DNA of 64,000 bases, taken from assembly GCA_038521625.1 (NCBI GenBank), contig JBCBKP010000009.1, positions 1 through 64,000 on the forward strand. Reading direction: 5' to 3'. A program made the translations under genes and the position numbers. This document shows positions 43,434 through 51,588 of the stretch, one piece after another; the first letter of the stretch is position 1; every line of letters begins with the position of its first letter. The notes under the pieces were generated by a model. It worked only from the letters and a program-made list of their open reading frames with translations. It was not told where the DNA came from and did not search any database. The DNA is from JBCBKP01 sp038521625. Lineage in GTDB: Bacteria; Planctomycetota; Phycisphaerae; Phycisphaerales; UBA1924.

Positions 43434-43811
43434 GTGCCCCGTATCGCAGGCATCGATGTTCCGGATCGCAAGAAGATCTACTACGCGATCCAGTATGTGC
43501 ACGGGATCGGGCCGAAGTTCGCGGCCGACCTGCTCGCGCAGGCGGGAGTGAACCCGGACACGCGGGCGAACGAGCTGAACGAGCAGCAGCTCGCGCAGAT
43601 CAACGCGCTCATCGACGCGGGCTACCTGGTGGAGGGCGCGCTCCGCCGGCAGGTCGCGCAGAACATCCAGCGCCTCCGCGACATCCGCAGCTACCGGGGC
43701 GACCGGCACCGCCAGGGCCTGCCGACCCGCGGCCAGCGCACGCAGTGCAACGCCCGCACCCGCAAGGGACGCAAGAAGACCGTGGCCGGCAAGAAGGGCG
43801 TGAGGGGCTGA
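43434..43811 (+). CDS. rpsM: 30S ribosomal protein S13
   Basis: 125 aa. I start it at GTG 43434, which gives VPRIAGIDVPDRK, aligned with the usual MARIAGVDIP, with GGAAG upstream; an in-frame upstream ATG would add five residues. The LRDIRSYRGDRHRQGLPTRGQRTQCNARTRKG block near the C-terminus is diagnostic. S13 contacts the P-site tRNA and bridges to the 50S. Confidence 0.96.
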   Translation: MPRIAGIDVPDRKKIYYAIQYVHGIGPKFAADLLAQAGVNPDTRANELNEQQLAQINALIDAGYLVEGALRRQVAQNIQRLRDIRSYRGDRHRQGLPTRGQRTQCNARTRKGRKKTVAGKKGVRG

Positions 43812-43838
43812 TCGCCCGAGCGGCTTCGGAGACAACAC

Positions 43839-44219
43839 ATGGCGAAGCAGAAGACCAAGAAGATCCGCAAGAACGTCGTCAAGGGTGTGGCGCACATCAA
43901 GGCGACGGGCAACAACACGATCGTGACGATCACCGACACCAACGGCGAGACGCTCGCCTGGGACTCGGCGGGCACGATCGGGTTCAAGGGCGCCCGCAAG
44001 TCGACGCCGTTCGCGGCGACGCGCGCGGGCGAGCAGGTGGGCCAGAAGGTCCGCAAGATGGGCATGAGCGAGATCGAGGTGAAGGTCAAGGGGACCGGCG
44101 CCGGGCGCGAGTCGGCGGTCAGCGGCATGGTCTCGACCGGGCTGCGCGTCACCGCGATCGAGGACCACACGCCCGTCCCGCACAACGGCTGCCGCCCGCC
44201 CAAGAAGCGGCGCGTCTGA
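43839..44219 (+). CDS. rpsK: 30S ribosomal protein S11
   Basis: 126 aa, normal length. GVAHIKATGNNTIVTITDTNG, ATRAGEQVGQKVRKMG and the C-terminal DHTPVPHNGCRPPKKRRV are diagnostic of S11 in the 30S platform. It follows rpsM by 27 nt. rpsD, which usually follows rpsK, is absent; rpoA comes next after 163 nt. Confidence 0.97.
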   Translation: MAKQKTKKIRKNVVKGVAHIKATGNNTIVTITDTNGETLAWDSAGTIGFKGARKSTPFAATRAGEQVGQKVRKMGMSEIEVKVKGTGAGRESAVSGMVSTGLRVTAIEDHTPVPHNGCRPPKKRRV

Positions 44220-44227
44220 GCCCGCGA

Positions 44228-44306
44228 CCGGTCCCGCACGCGGGGCCGGCACATCCGACGACGGCCCGGCGGAGAGAAGGGGCGCGTCCCGGCGGCGGGG
44301 GCGCCC
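44228..44306 (+). promoter_or_regulatory. Two hairpins between rpsK and rpoA
   Basis: A 10-bp stem with one T-G wobble spans 44228-44249, and a GGGCGC/GCGCCC stem enclosing a smaller hairpin spans 44280-44306. No T-run follows. They could be processing sites or attenuators ahead of rpoA; the position is where rpsD would normally lie. Confidence 0.35.
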
Positions 44307-44382
44307 GACCCGATACCCGCCGCGGCCCGAGACCCCGCAAGGTCACGCCGCACGCCGGTCATCCCGGCACCGAGGTGAACGC

Positions 44383-45390
44383 ATGAGAGTCCGCTGGAGA
44401 GGCCTGGAGCTGCCCTCGAGGATCAGCTCCGATCCGAAGTTCAAGTCCGACATCTACGGGCGGTTCGTGGCCGAGCCGTTCGAGCGCGGCTTCGGCACGA
44501 CGGTCGGGAACAGCCTGCGTCGCGTCCTGCTGAGCTCGCTCCGCGGCTCGGCGGTGACCGCGGTCCGGATCAAGGGCGCCGAGCACGAGTTCACGAGCCT
44601 TCCGGGCGTGATGGAGGACGTGACCGACATCGTCCTGAACGTGAAGAACCTGGTGGTCAAGCTCGAGGGCGACGAGCCGCGGGTGATGCGTCTGGCGGCG
44701 CAGGGCCCGGGCGACGTGACGGCCGACCTGATCGAGGCCGACACGAACGTCACGATCGTCAACAAGGACCTGATCCTGGCGACGCTGAGCGACGACGTCG
44801 CGTTCGAGATGGAGCTGCACGTCGGCTCCGGGCGCGGCTACGTCCCGGCCAGCGAGCAGTACAACGATCAGGACGAGCAGGAGATCGGGCTGATCCCGGT
44901 CGACGCGATCTACAGCCCGGTCCAGCGGGTCCGCTACAAGGTCGAGGACACCCGCGTCGGCCAGCGGACCAACTACGACAAGCTGAACCTCGAGATCTGG
45001 ACCGACGGCACGGTCACGCCCGAGATGGCGATGGTCGAGGCCGCCAAGATCCTCCGCAAGCACCTCAACCCGTTCGTCCAGTTCACCGACGTCGGCGAGA
45101 GCCGCGTCAGCGAGGAGGCCGCGGCGGCGGCGGGCGTGGACGAGGATCTGATCCGCAAGCTCAACATGCCGGTCTCCGACCTGGACCTGTCGGTCCGGGC
45201 GAGCAACTGCCTCGAGTCGGCCCGGGTGGACGTTGTCGCCCAACTGGTGACGCAGAGCGAGAACGATCTGCTCAAGCTGCGGAGCTTCGGGCGGACGAGC
45301 CTCCGCGAGGTCAAGCGCAAGCTGCACGACCTCGGCCTCGAGCTCGCGATGGAGCTGCCCGAGGGGTACCAGATGCCGCAGAACGCCTGA
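44383..45390 (+). CDS. rpoA: RNA polymerase alpha subunit
   Basis: 335 aa, normal length. The N-terminal dimerisation domain has EPFERGFGTTVGNSLRRVLLSSL and the GVMEDVTDIVLNVK segment; the C-terminal domain, about 255-335, has DLDLSVRASNCL and LLKLRSFGRTSLREVKRKL, which contacts UP elements and activators. A 163-nt gap with hairpins precedes it. MRVRWRGLELPSRI at the start is normal for planctomycetes as far as I can judge. Confidence 0.97.
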   Translation: MRVRWRGLELPSRISSDPKFKSDIYGRFVAEPFERGFGTTVGNSLRRVLLSSLRGSAVTAVRIKGAEHEFTSLPGVMEDVTDIVLNVKNLVVKLEGDEPRVMRLAAQGPGDVTADLIEADTNVTIVNKDLILATLSDDVAFEMELHVGSGRGYVPASEQYNDQDEQEIGLIPVDAIYSPVQRVRYKVEDTRVGQRTNYDKLNLEIWTDGTVTPEMAMVEAAKILRKHLNPFVQFTDVGESRVSEEAAAAAGVDEDLIRKLNMPVSDLDLSVRASNCLESARVDVVAQLVTQSENDLLKLRSFGRTSLREVKRKLHDLGLELAMELPEGYQMPQNA

Positions 45391-45459
45391 GCGGGCGTTC
45401 GAACGGTTCGCGGCGGGCGGTGACAATCGCCCCGCGGCCGCCAAAGATCTTTTCCCGCG

Positions 45460-45481
45460 GCCCGCCCCCGACCGGGCGGGC
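45460..45481 (+). promoter_or_regulatory. Hairpin between rpoA and rplQ
   Basis: A perfect 8-bp stem (GCCCGCCC/GGGCGGGC) with a 6-nt loop lies 50 nt before the rplQ start. There is no T-run, so partial termination or mRNA processing is possible. Confidence 0.35.
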
Positions 45482-45531
45482 TCGCGATTCGCAGGACCGA
45501 ACCAGACCCCACCAGCTGCCGGGGATGAACG

Positions 45532-46248
45532 ATGCGCCACCGCAAGGCCGGATACAAGCTCGGACGCACGACCGCCCACCGACGGGCGATGCTGCGCAAC
45601 ATGGCCGCCTCGCTGTTCGAGCACGGCCAGATCACGACGACGATCCCGAAGGCGAAGGCCCTCCAGCCGTTCGTCGAGAAGATCGTCACGAAGGCCAAGC
45701 AGGGCGACCTGCACTCGCGCCGTCGCGTGGTGTCGATGCTGGGCGGCGACCGCAAGGCGTTCGCCTGGTCGCACATCCCCAAGAACGCGACCGAGGACGA
45801 GCGCGGCGCCGTCGAGACGCTCCGCGAGCGGGCCGGCGAGTACTTCGAGATCCCCGCCGCCGAGGAGATCGAGCGCAACCGCTACGGCGAGCTCCGCAAG
45901 GCGCCCAAGCTGGTCCGCCACATCTTCGAGAACGTGGGCCCGCGTTTCGCCGACCGCGCCGGCGGCTACACGCGGATCATCAAGCTCGGCCGGCACCGTC
46001 TGGGCGACGGCGGCGAGCTCTGCGTGATCCAGTTCGTCGGCGCCGAAGAGGGCCCCGAGATCGGCGGGCGCACGAGCACCCGGCGCAAGCAGGCCGACCG
46101 GCGGACCGCGTTCGCTGCCAAGCTCCGCAAGGACGCCCCGGCCGCCGAGACGGCGGCCGCGGAAGCTCCGGCTGTCGAGGAGCCGACGTCGGAGGCCCCG
46201 GCAGACGCTCCGGCGACGCCCGCCGACGAGCAGAAGTCCGAGGACTGA
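45532..46248 (+). CDS. rplQ: 50S ribosomal protein L17 with internal insertion and Ala/Pro/Glu tail
   Basis: 238 aa against ~120-130. The L17 N-terminus (MRHRKAGYKLGRTTAHRRAMLRNM) and the VGPRFADRAGGYTRIIKLG block are clear. Between them, at about 71-123, there is an insertion of some 50 residues. A tail of about 40 residues from about 200, rich in Ala, Glu and Pro, follows the core. Last gene of the ribosomal cluster; the convergent lipoprotein gene ends 35 nt downstream. Confidence 0.94.
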   Translation: MRHRKAGYKLGRTTAHRRAMLRNMAASLFEHGQITTTIPKAKALQPFVEKIVTKAKQGDLHSRRRVVSMLGGDRKAFAWSHIPKNATEDERGAVETLRERAGEYFEIPAAEEIERNRYGELRKAPKLVRHIFENVGPRFADRAGGYTRIIKLGRHRLGDGGELCVIQFVGAEEGPEIGGRTSTRRKQADRRTAFAAKLRKDAPAAETAAAEAPAVEEPTSEAPADAPATPADEQKSED

Positions 46249-46283
46249 TCCGGGGTTCGGCCGCGTGGTCGAGCGGCGTCCGG

Positions 46284-46715
46284 TCACTCGCCCGGTTCGA
46301 GCTCGCCGGGCGCAAAGTAGACGCGCTCGATGGCGTCGTCGCCGTCGACCCAGTACGACGCGACGAAGCCTCCGTCGATCTCGATGAACGCGGTGCGGCG
46401 CTCGACGGTCTTCTTGCTGCCGCCGAAGAGCAGCAGGAAGTTGCCGCTGGCCTTGCTCTTGCGCTTGTATTCGTAGACCAGGACGCGGTCGTCCGCGGTG
46501 CGGGCTCGGACGCGCGTGGGCGCGCCGAGCAGCTCCACGACTTCGGACTCGGTCATCGTCGGGGCGAGCTCGGTGAGCGTCGTGCCGGAGATGGCGGTGC
46601 CGGTGGTCTTGACCTTGGTGCTCCCGCTGGCGATGCAGCCGGCGAGCAGGGCCGGGGTCGTCGCCAGGCATAGGGCCAGGCTTGGGGCGAGGGCGGGAAT
46701 TCGCGCGGTCTTCAT
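46284..46715 (-). CDS. SmpA/BamE-like lipoprotein
   Basis: 143 aa. Lipobox LLAGC with lipidation at C27. The mature part has the pattern MTESEVVELLGAPTRV...VLVYEYKRK, resembling SmpA/OmlA (BamE-like) domains, and a predicted compact alpha-beta fold. It may be an outer membrane assembly accessory, but small lipoproteins of this domain serve many roles, so I leave the function open. GGAG precedes the ATG. Confidence 0.7.
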   Translation of the reverse strand: MKTARIPALAPSLALCLATTPALLAGCIASGSTKVKTTGTAISGTTLTELAPTMTESEVVELLGAPTRVRARTADDRVLVYEYKRKSKASGNFLLLFGGSKKTVERRTAFIEIDGGFVASYWVDGDDAIERVYFAPGELEPGE

Positions 46716-46768
46716 GGGCGGGTCTCCTCGGGGTGAGCGGGCTTGGTGGGCGATGCTTCCGGGCGATT

Positions 46769-47785
46769 TCAGCCGAGGTCGTTCTCGAGCACGATCCGGT
46801 ACCGGGCCTTGCCGTCTCGCAGGTGCTGGACGGCGTCGTTGACGCGGCTCATGGGGAACTTCTCGATGACCGGGGCGATCCCGTGGCGGTCGCAGAACTC
46901 CAGCATCCGGCCGGTGGTCGCCGGGGCGCCCAGCGGGGTGCCGGAGAGCGATTTCTGCCCGGCGATCAGCGTGAAGGCGGGCGTGGGGATCGGCTCGAGC
47001 ACGGCGCCGACGGTGTGGAGGCGACCCTTGGGGCCGAGCGCCGCGTAGTAGGCGTCCCAGTCGAGCGGCACGTTCACCGTGGACATGATGAAGTCGAGCG
47101 AGCCGTTCAGGGCCTTGATGTCATCGCTGCTGCGGCTGTTGACGCACTTGTGGGCGCCCAGCTTCTTCGCCTCTTCCATCTTGGACTCGCTGCTGGTGAA
47201 CGCCGTCACCTCGCAGCCCCACTTGTTCAGGAATGCGAGCGCCATGTGGCCGAGCCCGCCGATGCCGATCACGCCGACGCGGTCTGTGGGGAGTACGCCG
47301 AACTGCACGATGGGGTTGAAGACGGTGATCCCGCCGCAGAACAGCGGGCCCGCGGACTCGTCGCTGACGCCGTCGGGCAGCGGGACGGCCCAGGCGGCGT
47401 CGGTGCGGACGTGGGTCGCGAATCCGCCGTGGTGGTTCACGATCAGGTCGCGCCGGTCGGCGCAGAGGTTGTGGTCGCCCGACATGCACCACATGCAGGT
47501 CATGCAGGACCCGCGGTACCAGCCCAGCCCGACGCGCTGGCCGAGCTCGAGGCTGGTCACGTTCGGGCCGATCTGGGCGACGGTGCCGGCGATCTCGTGG
47601 CCGGGGACGAGCGGGTAGTGGCTCTGTCCCCAGTCGTTGTCGATCATCGAGAGGTCGCTGTGGCAGAAGCCGCAGGAATTGACCTTGATCTCGATCTCGT
47701 TCGGCCCGAGCTCGCCCGGGTCGTACTCGAAGGGCTTGAACTCGCCGCCGGCCGTCTCCGTCGCCACCGCGTTGATCGTCGCCAT
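46769..47785 (-). CDS. Zinc-dependent alcohol dehydrogenase (AdhA/CAD-like)
   Basis: 338 aa medium-chain dehydrogenase. Catalytic zinc site: C in CGFCHSD and H/E in PGHEIAG. The structural zinc site has four Cys (CMTCMWCMSGDHNLC). The GIGGLGHMAL Rossmann motif binds NAD(P). It belongs with the YahK/CAD-type subfamily, which reduces a wide range of aldehydes, often with NADPH. GGGAGAA precedes the ATG at 47785. Its 5' end faces the divergent pheS gene, 53 nt away. Confidence 0.88.
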   Translation of the reverse strand: MATINAVATETAGGEFKPFEYDPGELGPNEIEIKVNSCGFCHSDLSMIDNDWGQSHYPLVPGHEIAGTVAQIGPNVTSLELGQRVGLGWYRGSCMTCMWCMSGDHNLCADRRDLIVNHHGGFATHVRTDAAWAVPLPDGVSDESAGPLFCGGITVFNPIVQFGVLPTDRVGVIGIGGLGHMALAFLNKWGCEVTAFTSSESKMEEAKKLGAHKCVNSRSSDDIKALNGSLDFIMSTVNVPLDWDAYYAALGPKGRLHTVGAVLEPIPTPAFTLIAGQKSLSGTPLGAPATTGRMLEFCDRHGIAPVIEKFPMSRVNDAVQHLRDGKARYRIVLENDLG

Positions 47786-47826
47786 CTGATGTTCTCCCTG
47801 GGTCGCTGCGGTCAGGCTAACGCCTC

Positions 47827-47832
47827 TACGAT
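47827..47832 (+). promoter_or_regulatory. Leaderless-type -10 box (TACGAT) for pheS
   Basis: TACGAT ends 6 nt before the ATG at 47839 (spacer GGCGGC). The alcohol dehydrogenase gene has a TAGCCT box on the other strand at 47819-47814. Confidence 0.45.
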
Positions 47833-47838
47833 GGCGGC

Positions 47839-48882
47839 ATGCCCGGACTGATCGACGAAATCTCGGCCACGAAGGCGACCGCGCTCGGCCAGCTCGAGGG
47901 CGCCGGCGACGCCGCGGCGCTCGAGGCGTGGCGTCTGGAGTACCTGGGCGGCAAGGGCAGGCTCAAGGCCCTGATGCCGCGGATGAAGGAGGTCCCGAAG
48001 GAGCAGAAGGCCGAGGTCGGCCAGGCGCTCAACGGGCTCAAGTCGGCGCTCGAGAGCGCGTTCGAGGCCCGCAAGGGGGCGCTGGGCGGCGCGGGCGGGC
48101 CGGCGGGCGGGCCGAAGCTCGACATCACCGAGCCGGGTCGGATCACGTCGGACCGCGTCGGGCACCGCCACATCATCACGCGCGTGGTCGATGAGCTCGT
48201 CGAGGTCTTCGGGCGGATGGGCTTCGACGTCGCCGAGGGCCCGGAGCTGGAGGACGACGAGCACAATTTCGTCAAGCTCAACATCCCGCCCGAGCACCCG
48301 GCGCGCGACCCGATCGACAATTTCTACGTCGACGACCCGAGCAGGACCGCCCGCCCGCGGATGCTCCGCAGCCAGACCTCGACGGTCCAGATCCGGACGA
48401 TGGAGAAGGCGGCGCGCGAGGGCTCGGGCCCGCCGATCAAGATCATCTCGCCCGGGCGTGTCTACCGGCCCGACACGGTCGACGCGACGCACAGCTTCAT
48501 GTTCCATCAGCTCGAGGGTCTGTACATCGACAAGGGCGTGTCGATGATCGACCTCAAGACCACGCTGCACCAGTTCGCGCACGCCTACTTCGGCCCCGAG
48601 GCGGACATCCGCCTGCGTCCGAGCTTCTTCCCGTTCACCGAGCCGTCTGCCGAGCTGGACATGAAGATTGCGCTGAAGCCCGGAACGGAGCCGGCGTGGG
48701 TCGAGCTCGGGGGCTGCGGCATGGTGGACCCGAGCGTGCTCGAGGCGTGCGGGATCGATCCCGAGGTGTGGACGGGGTTCGCGTTCGGCTTCGGGATCGA
48801 GCGACTGGCGATGGGGCGGTACCGCATCCCCGACATCCGCATGCTGTTCGACAACGACGTGCGGTTCCTCGCCCAGCTCTGA
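47839..48882 (+). CDS. pheS: Phenylalanine-tRNA ligase alpha subunit
   Basis: 347 aa, normal length. N-terminal coiled-coil for tRNA (residues 1-~95), then class II motifs: VVDELVEVFGRMGFDVAEGPELE, the RTHTSxxQ-like LRSQTSTVQIRTME, and the C-terminal GFGIERLAMGRYRIPDIR. Motif 2 reads ISPGRVYRPDTVDATHSFMFHQLEG. The beta subunit gene pheT does not follow, unlike in most bacteria. Confidence 0.95.
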   Translation: MPGLIDEISATKATALGQLEGAGDAAALEAWRLEYLGGKGRLKALMPRMKEVPKEQKAEVGQALNGLKSALESAFEARKGALGGAGGPAGGPKLDITEPGRITSDRVGHRHIITRVVDELVEVFGRMGFDVAEGPELEDDEHNFVKLNIPPEHPARDPIDNFYVDDPSRTARPRMLRSQTSTVQIRTMEKAAREGSGPPIKIISPGRVYRPDTVDATHSFMFHQLEGLYIDKGVSMIDLKTTLHQFAHAYFGPEADIRLRPSFFPFTEPSAELDMKIALKPGTEPAWVELGGCGMVDPSVLEACGIDPEVWTGFAFGFGIERLAMGRYRIPDIRMLFDNDVRFLAQL

Positions 48883-48904
48883 GGCCTGCTTCGATCGCTC
48901 CCTC

Positions 48905-48958
48905 GCGGCCGTCCGGCCGCACGCTCGCTCGCGGGGGCTGTGCAGGATGGAATCCTGC
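48905..48958 (+). terminator. Two hairpins downstream of pheS
   Basis: A 6-bp stem (GCGGCC/GGCCGC, GTCC loop) at 48905-48920 and a 7-bp stem (GCAGGAT/ATCCTGC, GGA loop) at 48942-48958. No T-run follows either. The GGA loop is also that of the hairpin at 27190. Confidence 0.35.
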
Positions 48959-49049
48959 GGCCAGCCTCCCGGTGGCGAGCACGCGCGACGCGATGTTTGG
49001 ATCGAGGGCGCTCCGGCCAGCCGACGCGCAATTCGGGATCGTGCCGGAA

Positions 49050-49077
49050 TTCGGTCGCTCCGATCTCCAAATACAAT
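49050..49077 (+). promoter_or_regulatory. Probable promoter for the membrane protein gene at 49143
   Basis: TACAAT at 49072-49077 matches five of six -10 positions. TTCGGT at 49050-49055 is a weak -35 with 16-nt spacing. The implied leader is about 60 nt. Confidence 0.35.
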
Positions 49078-49142
49078 ATGAACGCGGGCCGCGGGCTGGT
49101 GTTGCCGGCTGCGCCCGAGCCGTTCCGCAGGGGGGTCCACAC

Positions 49143-49775
49143 ATGCCGCAAATCGTCACGCCGCCGAAGGCCGAGGGAGACGTCCAGGAGCCGTGGCTCG
49201 GGCGGGAGGCGACGCGCCCCGGCTGGCCGATGCCGGTCGGCATCGTGAGTATCTGCTTCGGCGCGATCGCGGTGATCGCCTCGATCCTCGGGGTGGCTTC
49301 GATCTTTATCTTCGGTGGGAGGGTCGAGGGCCAGCTCAACGGCGCGCCGATGCCGCCGAGCATGCAGGTGACGCCGATGCTCATCGCCGCCACGGTGCTC
49401 GCGGCACTCGTCAATCTCTTCCTCGTGATCAGCGGTTTCGCGCTCGTCATGCGGAAGCCCGGCGCGCGGGGCCTCCACCTCGCGTACGCACTCGCGATGA
49501 TTCCCGTCACGCTCTTCGGGACCTGGTACCAGATGGAGGTCCAGTCGCAGATGGCGGTGTGGGCGAGCGACTACCCGGACAACGAGATGGCCCGCCGGTT
49601 CCAGGCGAGCCAGCAGATCGGCGGCGGCGCGATCGGGCTCGTGATCGGGCTGCTCCTGTCCTTCGCTTGGCCGGCGTTCTGCATCATCTGGTTCGGCATG
49701 ATCAAGCGGACGCCCGAGGACGTCGTCGGCTTCGAGCCCGACCTGGCGGCCGAGCTGGAATCGCAGCCGGCCTGA
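49143..49775 (+). CDS. Four-helix membrane protein of unknown function
   Basis: 210 aa with four hydrophobic segments (about 32-56, 79-105, 112-128 and 161-186); the polar N-terminus (PKAEGDVQEPW) is cytoplasmic in the likely topology. No family recognised. I start it at ATG 49143, since the frame upstream is non-coding; a GCAGGGGGG purine-rich stretch lies 8-18 nt upstream. Confidence 0.65.
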   Translation: MPQIVTPPKAEGDVQEPWLGREATRPGWPMPVGIVSICFGAIAVIASILGVASIFIFGGRVEGQLNGAPMPPSMQVTPMLIAATVLAALVNLFLVISGFALVMRKPGARGLHLAYALAMIPVTLFGTWYQMEVQSQMAVWASDYPDNEMARRFQASQQIGGGAIGLVIGLLLSFAWPAFCIIWFGMIKRTPEDVVGFEPDLAAELESQPA

Positions 49776-49851
49776 CGCCGCCGATCGCCGCCGGCCGACG
49801 GCTCGCGGATCTTCTCGCATCGGCGGCCGATCAGCCGACGAACCGGTCGGT

Positions 49852-50601
49852 ATGCCTTCCGAGTCACCCGTCTATCTCCTCATCGGCGGCGGGGGCGGCC
49901 AGGGCCGCGCCGTCGCCCGACGCCTCGCCAAACGCGAGTCCCACATCGTCTTTGCGAGCCGCGACGGGGATCGCGTCAGGGAGGCCGCCTCCGAGATCGG
50001 GGGCGAGGCCCGCACGCTCGACGCCACCGACTTCGGGGCGGTCGAGAGCCTCGTCTCGGACATCTTCGAGACCCAAGGGCGGCTCGACGGCGTCGCCAAC
50101 CTGGCCGGCTCGATCCTGATCAAGCCGCCCCACATGGTCTCCGAGGCCGAGTTCGAGCAGACGATCGGCCTGAACGCCCGCACGGCGTTCGCGACGGTCC
50201 GCGCGGCCGCCAGGCCGATGGGCAAGCAGGGGCGCGGCTCGATCGTGCTGATGTCGTCGTGCGCCGCCCGGACGGGCCTGATGAACCACGAGGTCATTGC
50301 CGCCGCGAAGGGCGCGGTGATCGGCCTGACCCAGTCCGCGGCCGCGACCTACGCGGCTTCGGGCGTCCGCGTGAACTGCGTGGCGCCCGGGCTCGTCGAC
50401 ACGCCGATGGCCGAGCGGTTGACCAAGTCGGACGCGGCGCGCAAGGCGAGCGAGTCGATGCACGCGCTCGGCCGGCTCGGCCAGCCCGAGGACGTCGCGC
50501 CCGCGATCGAATGGCTTCTGACCAATGACTCGTCCTGGGTCACGGGTCAGACCGTCGGTGTCGACGGCGGGCTGGCGGCGATCAAGGGCACGGGCAAGTG
50601 A
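49852..50601 (+). CDS. SDR-family oxidoreductase with altered active site
   Basis: 249-aa short-chain dehydrogenase fold. The nucleotide-binding region reads GGGGGQGRAVA, followed by DATDFGAV, NLAG and a Ser in MSSCAAR. The catalytic YxxxK reads IAAAK: the Lys is kept, but the Tyr is Ile, so classical reductase activity is doubtful. The PEDVAPAIEWLL...WVTGQTVGVDGG ending is normal. The stop overlaps the GTG of the next gene (GTGA). The operon continues to phrB. Confidence 0.8.
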   Translation: MPSESPVYLLIGGGGGQGRAVARRLAKRESHIVFASRDGDRVREAASEIGGEARTLDATDFGAVESLVSDIFETQGRLDGVANLAGSILIKPPHMVSEAEFEQTIGLNARTAFATVRAAARPMGKQGRGSIVLMSSCAARTGLMNHEVIAAAKGAVIGLTQSAAATYAASGVRVNCVAPGLVDTPMAERLTKSDAARKASESMHALGRLGQPEDVAPAIEWLLTNDSSWVTGQTVGVDGGLAAIKGTGK

Positions 50602-51587
50602 CGACCGGTGACCGCGCACCACGCTGGATGTCCGGCTGGCTCAAGGCCGCGGCGGTCTACAACGTCGTCTGGGGGCTGCTGACAGTCTTCTACCCGGCGT
50701 GGCTGTTCGACCTGACCGGGATCGAGACCCCGAGCTACCCGTTCATCTGGCAGTGCGTCGGGATGATCGTCGGCGTGTACGGCGTCGGTTACTGGATCGC
50801 CGCTTCCGATCCCTACCGCCACTGGCCGATCGTGCTGGTCGGGTTCTTGGGCAAGCTCTTCGGGCCGGCGGGCTACGTCTCGGGGCTGCTCTTCGCCGGC
50901 ACGGCGCTCGGGTCGCTGCCGTTCGTCTCGGAGATCCCGGCGGAGTTCGGGGTGACGCTGCTCACCAACGATCTGGTCTGGTGGGTACCGTTCGGAGCGA
51001 TGCTCTACGGGGCGCTGCGGGCGAAGCACGCGGGCGACGAGAGCGATCGGACCACGCCCGAGGCGGCGATGGCCGAGTTCCGGGCGCATGATGGCCGCAC
51101 GATCGCCGAGCACAGCGCGGATCGCCCGACGCTGGTCGTCTTCCTGCGCCATTCGGGCTGCACGTTCTGCAAGGAGGCGGTCGCGGACATCGCGGCGCAG
51201 CGCGGGCGGATCGAGTCGGCCGGGAACGGGCTGCTGCTCGTGCACATGTCCGATGATGCCGCGGCGGGGCGGTGGCTCGGGCGGCACGGCCTGGGCGACG
51301 TGCCGCGGGTGAGCGATCCGGGCCGGCGTCTGTACCGCTCGTTCGATCTCGCCCGCGGTCGCTTCGCGCAGCTCTTCGGGCCGGGCGTCTGGCTCCGCGG
51401 CCTCGCGGCCACGCTCCGCGGGCACCTCGTCGGCAAGCTCGACGGCGACGGGTTCCAGATGCCGGGCGCGTTCCTGGTCGCGGACGGGCGGATCGTCCGT
51501 GCCTGCCGCCACGAGACGGCCGCGGATCGGCCCGACTACCACGCCCTCGCGTGCGAGACGCCCGCGGGCCGGCCGGCGGGCGCCTGA
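50598..51587 (+). CDS. Membrane protein fused to a peroxiredoxin/thioredoxin-like domain
   Basis: 329 aa. Residues about 10-145 contain four hydrophobic segments (VYNVVWGLLTVFYP...). The C-terminal part from about 155 is a thioredoxin-fold domain with the redox motif SGCTFCKEA at about 188-194 (CxxC), resembling AhpC/TSA-like SelL proteins. It may be a membrane-tethered peroxidase or disulfide reductase. It overlaps the upstream SDR gene by 4 nt and lies next to a photolyase, pointing to protection against photo-oxidation. Confidence 0.75.
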   Translation: MTTGDRAPRWMSGWLKAAAVYNVVWGLLTVFYPAWLFDLTGIETPSYPFIWQCVGMIVGVYGVGYWIAASDPYRHWPIVLVGFLGKLFGPAGYVSGLLFAGTALGSLPFVSEIPAEFGVTLLTNDLVWWVPFGAMLYGALRAKHAGDESDRTTPEAAMAEFRAHDGRTIAEHSADRPTLVVFLRHSGCTFCKEAVADIAAQRGRIESAGNGLLLVHMSDDAAAGRWLGRHGLGDVPRVSDPGRRLYRSFDLARGRFAQLFGPGVWLRGLAATLRGHLVGKLDGDGFQMPGAFLVADGRIVRACRHETAADRPDYHALACETPAGRPAGA

Positions 51588-51588
51588 G

